Positions 1-9,133 of a stretch of 64,000 bases of DNA are shown piece by piece. The DNA is from Chitinophagales bacterium (GTDB lineage Bacteria > Bacteroidota > Bacteroidia > Chitinophagales > Saprospiraceae), in contig JAFLBO010000008.1 in the NCBI GenBank assembly GCA_017303475.1, positions 62,001 through 126,000 on the forward strand, given 5' to 3'. The first letter of the stretch is position 1, and every line of letters begins with the position of its first letter. Below the pieces are notes generated by a model. That model ran no database searches and had not been told where the DNA came from. It saw only the letters and a list, made by a program, of their open reading frames with translations. The translations under genes and the position numbers were made by a program.

Positions 1-68
1 GACTGAATACAACTCCTCCCGCTTTTTAGGGCATTCATCCGGCGCGTTATACCACTCGGCGCCAGGTA
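1..68. other. Left edge, unassigned
   Basis: No complete gene fits here. One forward frame is open from the edge to a TGA at 80-82, and one reverse frame is open from 120 to the edge but lacks an ATG, GTG or TTG near its upstream end. Either could be a fragment of a neighbouring gene; the sequence alone does not decide it. Confidence 0.2.
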
Positions 69-100
69 TTTGGACAGCATGAGAATGTCCGGCACTTTTG
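69..100 (+). promoter_or_regulatory. Putative promoter of the serine hydrolase gene
   Basis: TTTG at 69-72 is followed after 20 nt by CACTTTTG at 93-100. This is one base off the Bacteroidota -7 consensus TAnnTTTG and has the usual spacing to a -33 TTTG. The ATG lies 22 nt downstream. Prediction from sequence only. Confidence 0.45.
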
Positions 101-122
101 TATCCAACTAATACAAATACCT

Positions 123-1187
123 ATGCACCCGATAGAAAACCTCCTGAACCAACAAGTAGAAAAAGGGCTTACCCCTTCTGTTCAATATCGTTTTTTTGAT
201 GCTCGTGAATGCCTGTTCCGTCACAGCGTTGGGTTGGCAAACCTGGAAACCGGAAAGTCGCCCACCTGCGATACGCTTTATCAAGGCTATTCAGTAACAA
301 AAACGTTTACGGCTGTTGCCCTCCTTCAACTGGCCGAACGGGGCATTTTGGATCTGAATGACCCACTTAAAAAACACCTTCCCGGACTACCCTACCCTAC
401 TAACATTACGCTGCAACATTTGCTCAGCCACAGCGCCGGCATAGCCAATCCTATGCCGTTGAACTGGATTCATTTACCAGAAGAACATGTAAATTTTGAT
501 GAATGGGCGTTTTTTAGGCCAATTTTGCAAAAAAACGCAAAGACCGGCGCTACCCCCAATGAAAAATTTGCCTACTCCAATCTGGGTTACGTGTTATTGG
601 GCAAGGTTATCGAGCAGGCAAGTGGCATGGCATATACCAGCTACGTGGAGCGGTATATTTTGGATAAACTCCCCTTACCACCCGATTCCATTGGCTTCCA
701 CCTGGCAGGTACGGAACGAAGCGCAACGGGATACCAGTCTTATTTCAGTCTGATGAATGCCGTACTGGGCTTCATGATGAATAAACGGAAATTTATGCTA
801 CCCCGTACCGGCAATTGGCAAGCCTTCCGGCCATTGTACGTAAACGGTTCGGCCTACGGAGGCTTGTTTGGTATTCCGGAAGCTTTCATGGCCTATGCTC
901 AGGCCTTGTTACAACCAGAGAGCGTGTTGCTTTCCGGACGATCCAGGCAGTTGATGTTTACAGAAAACAAACTCCAAAACGGACAGCCAAGTGGCATGAG
1001 TTTGTCGTGGTTTTGCGGCCAGCTTAATGGCGTTCCTTTCCGCGCACACGCAGGTGGTGGCGGTGGATTTTATGTAGAAATCAGGCTCTACCCTACCCTG
1101 CAAAAAGGCAGCGCAATTTTTTTCAACCGCACAGGTGTGCGTGATGAGCGTTTTTTGGACCAGGTAGACAGTCTTATATTGGAATAA
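123..1187 (+). CDS. Serine hydrolase, beta-lactamase/PBP (class C-like) family
   Basis: 354 aa with the class C beta-lactamase/esterase motif set: S57-V-T-K60 (nucleophile serine and general-base lysine), Y151-S-N153, and an H309-A-G triad in place of KTG, as is common in the esterase/DD-peptidase-like branch. The beta-lactamase domain fills nearly the whole chain. No signal peptide is visible, so it may act in the cytoplasm, which is unusual for a true beta-lactamase. The substrate could be an ester, a peptide or a cell-wall fragment, and cannot be read from sequence. It converges on the YjdM-like gene with a 10-nt gap. The ATG at 123 fits a promoter at 69-100. Confidence 0.85.
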   Translation: MHPIENLLNQQVEKGLTPSVQYRFFDARECLFRHSVGLANLETGKSPTCDTLYQGYSVTKTFTAVALLQLAERGILDLNDPLKKHLPGLPYPTNITLQHLLSHSAGIANPMPLNWIHLPEEHVNFDEWAFFRPILQKNAKTGATPNEKFAYSNLGYVLLGKVIEQASGMAYTSYVERYILDKLPLPPDSIGFHLAGTERSATGYQSYFSLMNAVLGFMMNKRKFMLPRTGNWQAFRPLYVNGSAYGGLFGIPEAFMAYAQALLQPESVLLSGRSRQLMFTENKLQNGQPSGMSLSWFCGQLNGVPFRAHAGGGGGFYVEIRLYPTLQKGSAIFFNRTGVRDERFLDQVDSLILE

Positions 1188-1197
1188 GGCGGAAAAC

Positions 1198-1542
1198 CTA
1201 TGCCTTGCGTACGAATTCCGACTTCAAGCCCATTGAACCAAAGCCTTCAATTTTACAGTCGATATTGTGATCACCGTCTGTGAGGCGGATATTCTTCACT
1301 TTAGTTCCGGCTTTAACAGGCTTGGGCATGCCTTTTACCGGCAAGTCTTTGATCACAATTACACTGTCTCCATTTTGCAAAGGATTTCCGTTGGAATCCA
1401 GCACTACGAGTACATCATCAGAGGCAGCGGCGGCGAGTTCTTCAGGGTTCCATTCGTGGAAACATTCGGTGCACACCATGAGGCTGTCGTTCATATAGGT
1501 GTATTCGCATTTGCATTTTGGGCAAGCAGGATATTCTGACAT
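1198..1542 (-). CDS. yjdM: YjdM/PhnA family zinc-ribbon protein
   Basis: 114 aa. The N-terminus has two CxxC pairs (C7/C10 and C24/C27) that form a zinc ribbon. The rest matches the small SH3-like PhnA domain ([20 protein letters not shown]), with the typical family length. The family was once called alkylphosphonate utilisation protein PhnA, but that role is not established and no phosphonate genes lie nearby. It is most likely a small cytosolic protein of unknown function. It is a single gene, separated by 110 nt from the operon to its right and convergent with the serine hydrolase. Confidence 0.9.
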   Translation of the reverse strand: MSEYPACPKCKCEYTYMNDSLMVCTECFHEWNPEELAAAASDDVLVVLDSNGNPLQNGDSVIVIKDLPVKGMPKPVKAGTKVKNIRLTDGDHNIDCKIEGFGSMGLKSEFVRKA

Positions 1543-1652
1543 CAGAAGGATATTTTTTTGAAAAACAAAGCCTTTGCCTTATTTTGTTACAAAGAATGGA
1601 CAAGCAAGAGCAGTTTTCAAAATTTGATTTGCTGCAAAGGTAAGAAATAAAA

Positions 1653-2837
1653 TCAAGATCTACACACCATATCATGATCGCCGGCCCATTGATGTAAATC
1701 TTGTTTGGAAATTGCTGCTGCCATCAATTCCGGAAACAAATCCGGTGTACAGGCAAATACCGGCACGCCCAATTGTGCACAAAATTTGGCATTCCCGTGA
1801 TCGTAGGCAGGCGCCCCTTCATCGTTCAGGGCCAGAATAACTACCAGCTGGGTTCCGCTGGCTACTATATCCTCCATACGTTTGCGCATTTCTGCCTGGT
1901 TGCCACCTTCATACAAATCTGTAATCAACACCAAAATGGTATCGTCCGGCCTGCCAGTAATTTGCTGACAATACCCCAGGGCCTTGTTGATATCGGTACC
2001 GCCGCCCAGTTGTACCCCGAAAAGCAAGTCCACGGGATCTTTGAGATCTTCCGTAAGATCCACCACAGCGGTATCAAACACTACCATTTGTGTTTTAACC
2101 GTAGGAATGGTGGCCATAACCGCACCAAAAATGCCCGAATACACCACTGAACTACCCATGGAACCGCTCTGATCCAGACACAGGATGATGTCTTTTACTG
2201 ATTTGCGGTTTTTCCGCCCATAACCAATACGTACTTCCGGAATGATGGTTTTATAGGCTGGCTGGTAGTGTTGCAGGTTTTTCCGTATGGTGGCATCCCA
2301 GTTGATTTCCTGATGCCTCGGCCTTCGATTGCGCACACTCCGGTTGATGGCTCCGGTGATGGATTGAATGGTTTTTTGTTCCAGTTTTTGCATCAAGTCA
2401 TCTACCACCTTTTGTACCACCTGCCGGGCGGCATCCCGGGTTTTGTCCGGAATCATCTTTCCCAGTTCCATTAATGTAGCCACCAGGTGAATATCCGGAG
2501 TAGTTTGCTCCAGGATTTCAGGCTCAAGCATCAATTTGGAGCCTAAATCTGGCTTTTTGAGGGCATCGCCCTGGATTACCTTTACCACCGAATCCGGGAA
2601 ATACTTCCGGATATCCCCCAGCCATCGCGCCACCGCCGGAGACGACACGCCATTGCCACCTTTTTTGGCATCCGCATCGCCATATTGAAAAGTTTGCTTT
2701 CGGTCAAACTCATACAAGGCCCCCAGGGCATCATCAATTCCACGGTCGGCTCCACTAAGCTTGACGCCGGTGCCATCGGCCTCATCAGCGCCCAGCATTA
2801 GTCGAAATCTTCGGAGGGTTTCTTCAGGTTGAATCAT
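1653..2837 (-). CDS. VWA domain protein (CoxE-like), last gene of the MoxR operon
   Basis: 394 aa. The C-terminal half is a von Willebrand factor A domain with an intact MIDAS metal site: D222-Q-S224-G-S226, T281 in GGGTDI, and D307 in ITDLYEGG. The N-terminal 200 residues are alpha-helical and lack a recognisable domain. There is no signal peptide or membrane segment, so the protein should be cytoplasmic. Proteins of this class typically pair with MoxR AAA+ ATPases in which the VWA part recruits a target and the ATPase remodels it; here the ATPase is two genes upstream. The ATG is 10 nt after the DUF5682 stop, so it is probably co-transcribed. The target is unknown. Confidence 0.88.
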   Translation of the reverse strand: MIQPEETLRRFRLMLGADEADGTGVKLSGADRGIDDALGALYEFDRKQTFQYGDADAKKGGNGVSSPAVARWLGDIRKYFPDSVVKVIQGDALKKPDLGSKLMLEPEILEQTTPDIHLVATLMELGKMIPDKTRDAARQVVQKVVDDLMQKLEQKTIQSITGAINRSVRNRRPRHQEINWDATIRKNLQHYQPAYKTIIPEVRIGYGRKNRKSVKDIILCLDQSGSMGSSVVYSGIFGAVMATIPTVKTQMVVFDTAVVDLTEDLKDPVDLLFGVQLGGGTDINKALGYCQQITGRPDDTILVLITDLYEGGNQAEMRKRMEDIVASGTQLVVILALNDEGAPAYDHGNAKFCAQLGVPVFACTPDLFPELMAAAISKQDLHQWAGDHDMVCRS

Positions 2838-2847
2838 GGTAGCGTTT

Positions 2848-5067
2848 TTATCCTAATAATCCGGCAATAAAATCCAGTGGCATAGCAGCCAATCCGGCAT
2901 CAAACCGGTCTGAAGCTGCCTCCAGGGCTTTAGACGATAAATTGACCTGTCCCTTTTTGGCTTTTTCGCCCAATTGTTTTCGTTCTCCAGGCTCAAACTT
3001 TGAGAATGTACGTCTGAGAATGGGCAATAAATTGACAAAGGCTTCTTCTGGCAGCGTACCCACCCACTGATACAAAAGGTTCCAAAGCACCGCATCATAC
3101 AACAAAATCAAACCGCTGCCTTTCAAAAAACCCTCCATCCAATAGGCCGACAACATCGGATCGTTGCCTACAGATAGCGCCCTGCTGAATTGGGAGGCCA
3201 CCTCATCGGCATCCAGCCATTTCCCATCCAGCAACAGCCTGGTGCAGCACCCGTGCAGTAAAGCGTGCACCCCGTCTTTTTCTGCCACTACCTGCAAGGC
3301 TCTGAGCCATGCCTCCCGCAACTCATTCATATCCAACAGTTGAACGGCTTCATGCACACTGCGGATTTGTACAAACATCTGCTCCGAACTCGCATCGTCC
3401 AAACCATAGCAGGCATTGGGCAATCCTATACACACCCGGGTGAGCAAGCCCGAAACCAGCTGCCGGATGGCTTCCTGATCGGTAGAACGCACATTGCCAT
3501 ATCGCCCCGTATCTGCCAAGGGGCCAATGGCCTGCATCATTTCCAATATATCTGTTGAAACGGAAGCACTGTCGCTGATACACTTGAGCAGTCGCGATAC
3601 AGCCTCGAATAACTCCGCCGGTATTGCCCTGTTAATCATACCCGACAAGTCCCCAACCGATGTGGTGCGTTCAGATTGCTCGCGCAGGAAAACGGTAGCT
3701 GCATCTTCCACACTGTTGCCCAAAACACCTTTGTCAATCAGCGCAATCATCATTTCAGGCTCCCATTTCAACACCCAGGATTCCCGGAAGGTGCCTCTTG
3801 ATCTACTTCTGGATGACTTAGCCCATGGAATGCCCAGGATACTTAACCGGTTAAAAAACACACTGCGTTTTAGGTCAAGCTCCTGCCGCAAATCCAGATC
3901 GAGCTCTTTGCCCTCAGCCGTGAAGGGCAGACGTAATTTCCGGGCGGTTTCTTCAAAATCTGCCTGCAAGGGTAATTTAGGCAAATTTTCCGGCGTTTTT
4001 CCAAGCGCCACCCCTACCACCAGTTCCTTGCGCACCAGCTCCAGCAGTACCCCGTCGCCCATGCACATGACGGTTTGGGTAGCCTCATTCATTTCCAGTA
4101 ACCCGGGTCTCGACAAACCACGCAGGGCGGCCACCGATTCGCCCAGCCGAACAGATTCAATGACATGCGCTGTGGAGATATCCATTTTCTTTTTGCGCAG
4201 CAGTTGCGCTACTCTCGTTAGCCAGCGAACGCCCATATCATCCGGGTGTTTCCATAGGTGTTCGTACCATCCAGGTGAAGCCAAACCAGCACCATATCCG
4301 CTTTGCATGGAAAGCCGGTCGCTGGTCCATGGCACCCAGGTAACCCCCACTTTGATCTTACTTTTAGGCAGTTTTCCCAGGATTTTGACGTGTTCTTTCT
4401 CTGTTTTATCCAGATCCAGCAAGGCCGGCGCATGCCAGGCGCCACAAACCACTACAATATTTTGGTACAATTCCAGGTTGGATTTCCGAATCAGTTGTGC
4501 CATATAGGCCTCCCGGAACAGGTTCTCGGCATCCAGATGAGAGGGGATTTCGGCATCCCTAAGGGTTTTCATGGCAAGCATGACAGCCTCAAAATGTTCC
4601 TCCGGACCATGATCAAACGTGCGCTGCTCAAACTGCAATTCCCACCAGCGTTCAGTATCGTCAAAACCAGCTATTTCGGCCAGATACGACAGGGGGTCGC
4701 GCGGGCGGACTTGCTCAGGCGAAGTTTGTGCATCCGGTGTTTCCGGAAACTTTTCCCAGGATAAGGCCAGTGGCAAATCCAGACAACGGAGCGGCACTTT
4801 GTGCTCGTTGGCCCATGCCGCAGCCACCCATTCCGGAGAGAACTCCGCAAATGGATAAAACGCCGCACGCCGGAGATTTTGCTCGTCGTAGCAAAGCAGT
4901 GAAACCGGCGTCTTCAAATCCTTTTGCCCAATCAGCGACATCAGTGGTTCCAGTTCCGGAGGACCTTCCACCATCACCAGATCGGGCTGTAGTTTTTTCA
5001 GCATGGCCAGCACGTTTCGCGCCGATCCGGCGCCGTGGTGGCGGATGCCAAGCACGGTAACTGCCAT
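2848..5067 (-). CDS. DUF5682 family protein
   Basis: 739 aa from the ATG at 5067, chosen because it starts 1 nt after the stop of the MoxR gene and opens directly into the conserved start MAVTVLGIRHHGAGSARNV. An in-frame extension to 5211 would overlap the MoxR gene and reads as low-quality sequence. The N-terminus (G.RHHGAGSA, then PDLVMVEGPPE) resembles the first strand-helix unit of TraB/EreA/ChaN-like proteins, where His and Glu residues form the active site; this relation is inference. The long C-terminal part is helical and unassigned. Cytoplasmic. Its fixed place between a MoxR ATPase and a VWA protein suggests it is a component or enzyme of that complex. Confidence 0.85.
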   Translation of the reverse strand: MAVTVLGIRHHGAGSARNVLAMLKKLQPDLVMVEGPPELEPLMSLIGQKDLKTPVSLLCYDEQNLRRAAFYPFAEFSPEWVAAAWANEHKVPLRCLDLPLALSWEKFPETPDAQTSPEQVRPRDPLSYLAEIAGFDDTERWWELQFEQRTFDHGPEEHFEAVMLAMKTLRDAEIPSHLDAENLFREAYMAQLIRKSNLELYQNIVVVCGAWHAPALLDLDKTEKEHVKILGKLPKSKIKVGVTWVPWTSDRLSMQSGYGAGLASPGWYEHLWKHPDDMGVRWLTRVAQLLRKKKMDISTAHVIESVRLGESVAALRGLSRPGLLEMNEATQTVMCMGDGVLLELVRKELVVGVALGKTPENLPKLPLQADFEETARKLRLPFTAEGKELDLDLRQELDLKRSVFFNRLSILGIPWAKSSRSRSRGTFRESWVLKWEPEMMIALIDKGVLGNSVEDAATVFLREQSERTTSVGDLSGMINRAIPAELFEAVSRLLKCISDSASVSTDILEMMQAIGPLADTGRYGNVRSTDQEAIRQLVSGLLTRVCIGLPNACYGLDDASSEQMFVQIRSVHEAVQLLDMNELREAWLRALQVVAEKDGVHALLHGCCTRLLLDGKWLDADEVASQFSRALSVGNDPMLSAYWMEGFLKGSGLILLYDAVLWNLLYQWVGTLPEEAFVNLLPILRRTFSKFEPGERKQLGEKAKKGQVNLSSKALEAASDRFDAGLAAMPLDFIAGLLG

Positions 5068-5068
5068 A

Positions 5069-6151
5069 TCAAATGCTGATGTCTTTACATGCCCGGTAAA
5101 CATCCCGCCATTCTTCGCGGGTTTTGACCACCGTTTCCAGGTATTCGTTCCATACCACCTTGTCTTGTACAGGATCTTTAACCACAGCGCCCACCAGACC
5201 AGAAGCCACATCGGAAGCTGTTAACCGGCCATCGCCAAAATGAGCAGCCAGCGCAAGACCACTGTTGACCACTGAAATAGCCTCGGCAGTGCTGAGGGTA
5301 CCGCTTGGCACTTTGAGTTTGATTTTCCCATCGGCCGTAACGCCGTTCCGGAGTTCGCGGAATATGGTAACAATGCGCTGTATTTCAGGCAATGACGGCG
5401 CTTCTGCATTCAATTTATATGCCTTTGCCAGACTGCTAACGCGGCGTTGCACGATATCTACTTCCTCCTGCATGCTTTCAGGAACCGGAAGAATAACCGT
5501 GTTGAAACGACGTTTCAAGGCACTCGACAGCTCATTAACCCCTTTATCCCGGTTATTAGCGGTAGCAATGACGTTAAACCCTTCAATGGCCTGTACTTCC
5601 ATATTGAGTTCGGGTACGGGCATTGTTTTTTCAGAAAGCACGGTAATCAGAGTATCCTGCACATCGGCGCCAATACGGGTTAGTTCCTCAATGCGACAGA
5701 TCTTGCCTTCTTTCATGGCACGCATCATGGGCGTTACCACCAATGCCTGTTCGGAAGGACCTTCTGCCAGCAAACGGGCGTAATTCCAGCCATACCGAAT
5801 AGCCTCTTCACCAGTACCGGCTGTGCCCTGAATCAGCATAGTGGAATCGCCGGTAATGGCGGCAGCCAGGTGTTCGGAAACCCATGACTTGGCAGTTCCT
5901 GGCAAACCGTACAGCAACAAAGCCCGGTCGGTGGTGAGGGTAGCTACTGCAATTTCCATTAATCGCCGGTTGCCAATATATTTGGCGGATACTTCAAAAC
6001 CGTTTTTCAACTTCCCACCTGTCAGGTAAGTAACCACGGCGCGAGGCGAGAGGTGCCAGTTTACGGGCCGGTCGCCGGTATCCTGTTTTTTCAGTGCTTC
6101 GAGTTCTTCTGCGAACTGCTCTTCTGCGTGTTGACGTTGAACGTTTGCCAT
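5069..6151 (-). CDS. MoxR-type AAA+ ATPase
   Basis: 360 aa. Walker A is GLPGTAKS (82-89). The Walker B region is ICRIEEL (151-157), in which the usual aspartate before the catalytic glutamate is replaced. Sensor 1 is ATANN (196-200) and an arginine pair R214/R215 sits in ALKRRFN. The lid domain follows to about residue 330. MoxR ATPases act as chaperones that remodel or load cofactors onto partners, typically with a VWA protein; the VWA gene lies two genes downstream. Spacing is 8 nt after DUF5691 and 1 nt before DUF5682. The partner proteins here suggest a dedicated complex. Confidence 0.92.
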   Translation of the reverse strand: MANVQRQHAEEQFAEELEALKKQDTGDRPVNWHLSPRAVVTYLTGGKLKNGFEVSAKYIGNRRLMEIAVATLTTDRALLLYGLPGTAKSWVSEHLAAAITGDSTMLIQGTAGTGEEAIRYGWNYARLLAEGPSEQALVVTPMMRAMKEGKICRIEELTRIGADVQDTLITVLSEKTMPVPELNMEVQAIEGFNVIATANNRDKGVNELSSALKRRFNTVILPVPESMQEEVDIVQRRVSSLAKAYKLNAEAPSLPEIQRIVTIFRELRNGVTADGKIKLKVPSGTLSTAEAISVVNSGLALAAHFGDGRLTASDVASGLVGAVVKDPVQDKVVWNEYLETVVKTREEWRDVYRACKDISI

Positions 6152-6159
6152 AGGTGTGG

Positions 6160-7725
6160 TTATTTAAGCGCCTTTTCCATTTGAGCCCTGAATTGGAGCA
6201 AATGAATTAATGGTTTAACAAATTGATATTGAAAGGATTGTGTGTAATAGTCTTCCGGCACAACGGATTCCAGCTCCCGGATATCCGTTATGATGCCCGG
6301 ATGAATCATCAGGGCTATTTTCTGTACGAATCTGGAGTCGGAGTAGATTACTTTTTGTTGGGAGAGGTATTTCAAAATGTATTTACTGAATACCAGAGAA
6401 AAGTCCCACTCCCGACCATAAGCCTGCAGCGTATTCAGGTCGGTGGCAAACTTTTGCGCGCCGTTCATCAGAAACTGCTCCAGTTCCGGGGTACTCAGGG
6501 CCGGAAACATTTCCGGTGTCATGAGCACTTCCAGGCCTTTTTGCTGGGCAATAGTTATAACGGCCGGGCGGTAACAGGTTTCACCGATGGCAAGTTGCAA
6601 TTGTTGCAAAGGATAATACACAGGTGCTTTTTTCTCGTCGTGCAGGGCATCAAAAGCGGGAATAATCTTATCCCACCCGGCATCAAACAGCAATTCCCAA
6701 ACAAAAGGGTGCATCATACCTGCCAGTTGCCCAAACCAAAACTCGCTGTCGGTCCATCCTTTGTAGGGACTCACGGGGTCCAGCGCAAAGGTTTCGGTCA
6801 TGACTTCTTTGCACAAAAAATCATCCCCCTGCGCCGGAATTTTCAGGCTTGTTTTTTTGACCAATCCAAGCATGGCAGATTGTGTGCTCACATAATTGGC
6901 CAATTGCGCCTTCACCTGGCTAAAAAAGGCTGCATCCGGGCGTCGCAGCAGGAGGGTGCACAGAATATGCCTGAGCTCCAGGTTTGCCGGGCGGTCTTTG
7001 TCTTTGGATTGCAGGATGGCTTCCAGTGTTTCTTCCAGGAATGGCAACTCTTCCATTCGGGTATTGACCGCCAAAATTTTCAACCATTCTTTGCGTTCGC
7101 GGGCATTTTCCGTCGGCCAGGCTTGTTGCATTACACGGAAAACGAGTTCCGGTTCGAGCGCTCTTTGACTGGCCAGCCACTCTCTTCTTTCCAGGGCTGT
7201 GGCAGTATCAAAATCTATCTTTTCTGCCTCAGTTGGCAATAAGCTGCGCCATTGCGGATTGAGCCCCGCTATCCACCGGCCACGGGCGCCCAGCACTTTA
7301 CCAACCTGATATTTTAGTTTATTGCTCCGTGTTTCTGCACAGTGTTTCAGGGTTGACGCCAACAGGAAATGAGGCAAGACATGTCCTTTTTCAGCCATTA
7401 TTTCCAGAATTCTATCCAAAAAAAGGCCCAAACGCTGGGGTTCTTCCAGGCAATTGGCCAGTAGCGACCAAAGACTGGATGGACAAATGGACTCCTCCGT
7501 TTCGGGGGCCGGCGTGAGGTTAGGCGGAGGCAAAACGGGAGGCATCGAGCCCGCCATCTGCCAGGCCCAGGCCAGCGCAGCAGCCCGATAGCCATAATCC
7601 TCCCGATCGGCCGGAGAGGCGCCGGATAATCGTTGCTGCAACGGCTCGGGCAGCATTTCCGGCAATATGGCCTGCTTCCCTACGCCCAGCAGGGCAACTT
7701 TGGTTAAATCGTCCCAGGTATTCAT
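6160..7725 (-). CDS. DUF5691 family protein
   Basis: 521 aa, predicted largely alpha-helical and HEAT-repeat-like in appearance, for example leucine-rich helices around residues 90-260 and 380-450. It has no signal peptide, membrane segment or catalytic motif that I can see. The opening WDDLTKVALLGVGKQ and the position between a SWIM protein and a MoxR ATPase match DUF5691, a family known to me only from such clusters. A scaffold or adaptor role is inference. The start ATG is 7 nt after the SWIM stop codon, so translation is probably coupled. Confidence 0.8.
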   Translation of the reverse strand: MNTWDDLTKVALLGVGKQAILPEMLPEPLQQRLSGASPADREDYGYRAAALAWAWQMAGSMPPVLPPPNLTPAPETEESICPSSLWSLLANCLEEPQRLGLFLDRILEIMAEKGHVLPHFLLASTLKHCAETRSNKLKYQVGKVLGARGRWIAGLNPQWRSLLPTEAEKIDFDTATALERREWLASQRALEPELVFRVMQQAWPTENARERKEWLKILAVNTRMEELPFLEETLEAILQSKDKDRPANLELRHILCTLLLRRPDAAFFSQVKAQLANYVSTQSAMLGLVKKTSLKIPAQGDDFLCKEVMTETFALDPVSPYKGWTDSEFWFGQLAGMMHPFVWELLFDAGWDKIIPAFDALHDEKKAPVYYPLQQLQLAIGETCYRPAVITIAQQKGLEVLMTPEMFPALSTPELEQFLMNGAQKFATDLNTLQAYGREWDFSLVFSKYILKYLSQQKVIYSDSRFVQKIALMIHPGIITDIRELESVVPEDYYTQSFQYQFVKPLIHLLQFRAQMEKALK

Positions 7726-7732
7726 TTTCTAT

Positions 7733-9067
7733 TCAAAATTGCCAGGCAAGGGGTTTTACGGAATGATCAGAACGGAGCAGGAAAAAGGAAACCGCGCGAC
7801 CGCCTGTCTGCGCGAGAATGTCCCACAATTCATCTGAAGAGGCGCCTTTTACCTCCATGGCGGCATTTTCTTCATCGTATAAAAACCAGCGTTCCTCCTG
7901 AGGTATCAGGCGCAACGCTCCTACCATTATGGGTATTTCGGTAGCCCAGGGCATGCGGGAAATAACCTGTGCGATATACGGCTGAACCGATACCCAGGAA
8001 GGAAATTCGGGTTGGAGCACAGGCATTTCCGGACTCGTTTCGCCCTGTGTTTTCACCAGGGCGCGTAATGGCCAGTTGGATGGATAATACACCAGTGTGG
8101 CATCCACGGAAGTACCCGGCGCCAGAAGTGTTTGAATGGGCATGTTGCGGTAGGCGAAATCCAGCAGCAGGGCAAATCGTCTGCTTTTTTGGCCGTAGAG
8201 CCAGAATTTGTAAAGCGTTATATCATTTGGTTCCTGAGATACTACGCGGGCGAGTACCAGCCATTGATCTTCCACGGTTTCCAGATCAGTGCGCTGAAGC
8301 AAGTCCTCTTTTTTGAGGTTCCAGCCTACCAGTGCCCGAATGTCTTCCTGCACCAGGGGGGATTGTTTATCCAGGTTTTTGAGTCCCTGAATCAGCAGGT
8401 ATAGTCGCGCCGCCTGGCTGAGGGCCTGGCCTTGCCACTGACGGGGATGGGTGTAGGGTAATTTGGTAAAACCCAGCACCCAATTGCCCAGTCCGGTGGC
8501 TTTGGCGTCTACCATACGGGCGGCTGTTTTTTCAAAGTAGGCGGGTTCTTTTTCCGGCAGGGCCAGCAGGCCAATCCGGAGCATATCGCGCAGCCAGAGT
8601 TCCAGTTCGGCGGCGCCTGCTTCTACGGAGCTTTGTCGTTTGCTGTCGCGTTTTTCCTTCTCTTTACTGCGTTTGGCGGATGCTGCTTCTTCTGCGGCAA
8701 CTGCTTCTGAGGCTTCCGTTTTGCCTGCTGCGCGTTCAGAACGTTTATCCATCCATTCAGATACCCAGGCTGGTTCGGCGCCGGATTGTGGAAATGCATC
8801 TCCTTGTTGGGCCCGGAGGAAAAGCAGGCCCAGGCCGTGTTTACAGGGGAATTTTCTGCTGGGGCAGGAACATTTGAAGCCCAACTGTTGCAGATCAATC
8901 TGGGTGCGGTAGGGTTCTTTACCGGAGCCTTTGATTTCGCCAAACAATACCCTTTCATTGCAGGCATAGGACTCCCACTTGAGTGCATTGGCCAGTTCCC
9001 TGCCCGACTTCAGGGAAGAAGGATCGGGGGCAAGGGCCGCTACCTGGTCTGCATTAAAGTAGTTCAT
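7733..9067 (-). CDS. SWIM zinc-finger protein, first gene of the MoxR operon
   Basis: 444 aa from the ATG at 9067; an in-frame TTG at 9079 is less likely. Residues about 60-80 hold a SWIM zinc finger, CSCPSRKFPCKHGLGLLF (CxC...CxH). SWIM fingers bind DNA or proteins. A charged Ala/Glu/Lys stretch (about 115-155) probably forms a flexible or coiled linker before a long C-terminal region of unknown fold. There is no nuclease or transposase domain, so this is not a MuDR-type transposase. It is promoter-proximal in the five-gene operon and is the best candidate for target recognition (inference). Confidence 0.85.
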   Translation of the reverse strand: MNYFNADQVAALAPDPSSLKSGRELANALKWESYACNERVLFGEIKGSGKEPYRTQIDLQQLGFKCSCPSRKFPCKHGLGLLFLRAQQGDAFPQSGAEPAWVSEWMDKRSERAAGKTEASEAVAAEEAASAKRSKEKEKRDSKRQSSVEAGAAELELWLRDMLRIGLLALPEKEPAYFEKTAARMVDAKATGLGNWVLGFTKLPYTHPRQWQGQALSQAARLYLLIQGLKNLDKQSPLVQEDIRALVGWNLKKEDLLQRTDLETVEDQWLVLARVVSQEPNDITLYKFWLYGQKSRRFALLLDFAYRNMPIQTLLAPGTSVDATLVYYPSNWPLRALVKTQGETSPEMPVLQPEFPSWVSVQPYIAQVISRMPWATEIPIMVGALRLIPQEERWFLYDEENAAMEVKGASSDELWDILAQTGGRAVSFFLLRSDHSVKPLAWQF

Positions 9068-9099
9068 TATGTTTGTCAACTGGGTTTACGATGCAATGG

Positions 9100-9133
9100 C
9101 AAACATAATGCCGTTGGAGATATTTTAAAACAA
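9100..9133 (-). promoter_or_regulatory. Putative promoter of the SWIM-DUF5691-MoxR-DUF5682-VWA operon
   Basis: On the minus strand TATGTTTG (9107-9100) matches the Bacteroidota -7 element TAnnTTTG exactly. A TTG at 9133-9131 lies 23 nt upstream as a weaker -33 element. The operon's first ATG is 33 nt below the -7 box. Confidence 0.5.

Noticed and set aside
1198..1542. Phosphonate catabolism role for the PhnA-like gene
   Set aside because: The name is historical; no phn genes lie nearby, and this zinc-ribbon protein is not an established phosphonate enzyme.
5068..5211. Longer start for the DUF5682 gene
   Set aside because: The extra 48 residues overlap the MoxR coding sequence and look like an out-of-frame reading. 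The ATG at 5067 fits the 1-nt spacing and family start.
7733..9067. SWIM protein as part of a MuDR-type transposase
   Set aside because: No DDE nuclease domain is present and the gene heads a tight five-gene operon with no terminal repeats.
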